DNA of 64,000 nucleotides, from contig JBBKWB010000177.1 of NCBI GenBank assembly GCA_037968755.1, positions 1 to 64,000 of the forward strand. The letters run 5' to 3'. How positions within the stretch are numbered: the stretch's first letter is position 1; each line of letters opens with the position of its first letter. This stretch comes from Woeseia sp037968755 (GTDB lineage: Bacteria > Pseudomonadota > Gammaproteobacteria > Steroidobacterales > Woeseiaceae). The notes under the pieces were generated by a model. It saw only the letters and a program-made list of their open reading frames with translations, was not told the origin of the DNA and made no database searches. Both the position numbers and the translations under genes were made by a program. Shown here in pieces: positions 62,624 through 64,000 of this stretch.

Positions 62624-64000
62624 TTAGAAGCGCTTCGTCGCATTAACAAAGAAGCGGCGACCAAACATGTCGTAGGTCGATTGCACAACCATGTTCATAC
62701 GCGCCGGTCCGTCACCCTGGTTGATCAGTGGTGGTTCCTGGTCGAACAGGTTGCGGAAGCCGCCGGTCACAGACCATTCATCAGCCTCGTAAGTCAGCGA
62801 CAGGTCGTGATACCAGACAGAATCGCCAGCGTGCGCATCGATGCAGGTCGTCGGTCCGCCGAGAACGTTGCAGGCTGTTTGGCCGACGCGGTTCAGGGAT
62901 ACATCGACGTCTTCGGCATCCAGCGCGAATTCGCCAATGAAACGGCTGCGCCATGCGACGCCCCAGTTACCGGTGTTGAAATTACCACGCAGTACCCAGG
63001 ACCACTCCGGGAAGCCCGCTTCGCCGACACGATCATCAATCGGTGAAATTGGATCGATCTGCTCCTGCAGCTTGTCGTAGTTGGTGCCGGTTACGCTCCA
63101 GGCCATCTCGACGAACGTGTCACCCAGGGTGAAGTCGTCCGTGTAGCGCACGTTAACGTCATAGCCCGATGAGGTCACAAGACCAAGGTTAACGAACGAC
63201 GAATCAACCCGCGATACAGTGTTGTTGGCGGAGCCAACGCCGCGCCGTTGAATCCTGCCGCACAGGGCATTTGCCAGGCCGGGATCATCGTTGTAACAGC
63301 GGTTCAGGATCGTTGCTGCATCCAGTTCCTCAACAGTATCGGTGACTTCGATGTCGAAGTAGGTTACCGACAAGTCAAAGTCAAACGCTTCCGTGAACTC
63401 CTGGGTCCAAACGAATCCGAGGGTCATTGAATCGGATGTCTCTGCCCGGATGTCGGCCGAACCACCGGTCTCCGTCGGGATCAGGACGTTTGCTTGCAGA
63501 CCCAGTGCGAACGGGTCGGCACCTGCGAGCACACAGTTGTCGAGAGCAACCTGGCTGCGTGTGTCGCCGGCTGGATCGTAAACACCGCCGTTATTGGCCG
63601 TGGTCGGGACTACGCATGGGTCACTGCCTCCGGCCAGTACGCCAGCCTGGCCTGCGAGGAATTGCTCACGCAGGTTTGGCGCTCGGAACGTGGTTCCAAA
63701 CGTGCCGCGCAGGCGTAATGACGAGTGTGGCTGCAATTCGCCTTTGATGGAGTAGGTGAACTCGTCTCCAAAATTTTCCTCATCTGTGTATCGACCCGAG
63801 AGATTTACCGTCGCCCATTCGGCGAGCGGCAATTCCGTTTCGGCATAGATGTCGAAGATCGACGTTTCGCCAATAGTGTCTGTTTCCTGATCCGGTGCTT
63901 CCGATGCCGCCAAAGCCTGGGCACGGACGATGTCATTCGCCGAATTGATGGAATTCTCGCGCCATTCCATACCGACCACCAGGCCAACAGTACCGTTTGG
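62624..64000 (-). CDS. TonB-dependent receptor, C-terminal part (truncated by window end)
   Basis: The frame is open to base 64000, giving 458 visible residues that are all barrel. Features are SLRLRGTFGTTFRAPNLREQ, LGFVWTQEFTEAFDFDLSVT, GYDVNVRYTDDFTLGDTFVE and a terminal ATKRF ending in Phe, as usual for BAM-assembled barrels. The TFRAPNL...EQF pattern and Cys-containing loops resemble the large receptors common in Gammaproteobacteria. The plug and the start lie outside the window. A strong terminator follows. Confidence 0.92.
   Translation of the reverse strand, partial: PNGTVGLVVGMEWRENSINSANDIVRAQALAASEAPDQETDTIGETSIFDIYAETELPLAEWATVNLSGRYTDEENFGDEFTYSIKGELQPHSSLRLRGTFGTTFRAPNLREQFLAGQAGVLAGGSDPCVVPTTANNGGVYDPAGDTRSQVALDNCVLAGADPFALGLQANVLIPTETGGSADIRAETSDSMTLGFVWTQEFTEAFDFDLSVTYFDIEVTDTVEELDAATILNRCYNDDPGLANALCGRIQRRGVGSANNTVSRVDSSFVNLGLVTSSGYDVNVRYTDDFTLGDTFVEMAWSVTGTNYDKLQEQIDPISPIDDRVGEAGFPEWSWVLRGNFNTGNWGVAWRSRFIGEFALDAEDVDVSLNRVGQTACNVLGGPTTCIDAHAGDSVWYHDLSLTYEADEWSVTGGFRNLFDQEPPLINQGDGPARMNMVVQSTYDMFGRRFFVNATKRF

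Noticed and set aside
1..64000. CRISPR arrays, tRNA or rRNA genes, integrases, transposases, prophage genes
   Set aside because: No repeat arrays, cloverleaf-like sequences, recombinase motifs or terminal inverted repeats were noticed on either strand.

Overview
The window looks like chromosomal DNA of a free-living, aerobic heterotrophic gammaproteobacterium. Supporting this are GreB, FadH, YnjBCD/YnjF, YhiN, YqaA and YdbH/YdbL relatives, FdhF/YdeP, and the gammaproteobacterial DUF2157-DUF4401-GDYXXLXY trio. The moderately high GC, three TonB-dependent receptors, several secreted peptidases and many small regulator-plus-transporter clusters suggest a scavenging lifestyle. Marine or sediment lineages such as Woeseiaceae would fit, but the genus cannot be fixed from the sequence. 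I see no tRNA, rRNA, CRISPR array, integrase, insertion sequence or prophage.

Layout. 0-8.5 kb: the 3' part of a PQQ-type sugar dehydrogenase, then a nucleobase/hydantoin module. In that module an Lrp-type regulator and a yeast-Fcy1-like cytosine deaminase face a tightly packed TonB receptor / NCS1 permease / HyuA-like / DUF917 operon. 8.9-11.8 kb: a secreted M4 metallopeptidase with an inserted PA domain, closed by a strong terminator. 11.9-16 kb: the DUF2157/DUF4401/GDYXXLXY operon and an MFS transporter. 16-18 kb: rhodanese plus DoxX, divergent from a LysR regulator. 17.9-20.9 kb: a sterol-desaturase-like hydroxylase overlapping a membrane VTT-flavoprotein fusion. 21-28 kb: a TonB receptor translationally coupled to a YnjB-YnjC-YnjD ABC importer and the YnjF CDP-alcohol phosphatidyltransferase.

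28-35 kb: envelope and housekeeping genes (DUF1499, GreB, bactofilin plus a methyltransferase-like protein, FadH, a class D beta-lactamase), with a decayed TPR gene beside fadH. 35-42 kb: DUF6498, an ATP/ADP-translocase-like carrier, two overlapping c-type cytochrome genes divergent from a LysR gene, YjdM/PhnA, and a 44-residue DUF3096 gene. 42-49.5 kb: a YdbH homologue with a YnbE-YdbL-like lipoprotein, an overlapping amidoligase / C26 glutamine-amidotransferase / YqaA operon, a PerM-family permease and YhiN. 49.5-55 kb: a metal-dependent cyclase, the wreck of a hybrid histidine kinase, an intact receiver protein, and a coupled GAF-PAS histidine kinase with a LuxR-type response regulator. 55-64 kb: FdhF/YdeP oxidoreductase with a divergent DUF7009 gene, a Tat-exported M20-like protein that lacks the usual Glu-Glu motif, a DUF819 membrane protein, an M28 peptidase, and the 3' part of a further TonB receptor.

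The most promising leads are the hydantoin/cytosine module, the TonB-Ynj-YnjF operon, the amidoligase operon, the YdbH plus fused YnbE-YdbL pair, and the altered M20 protein. Functions below are read from motifs and gene order only; no database search was possible.
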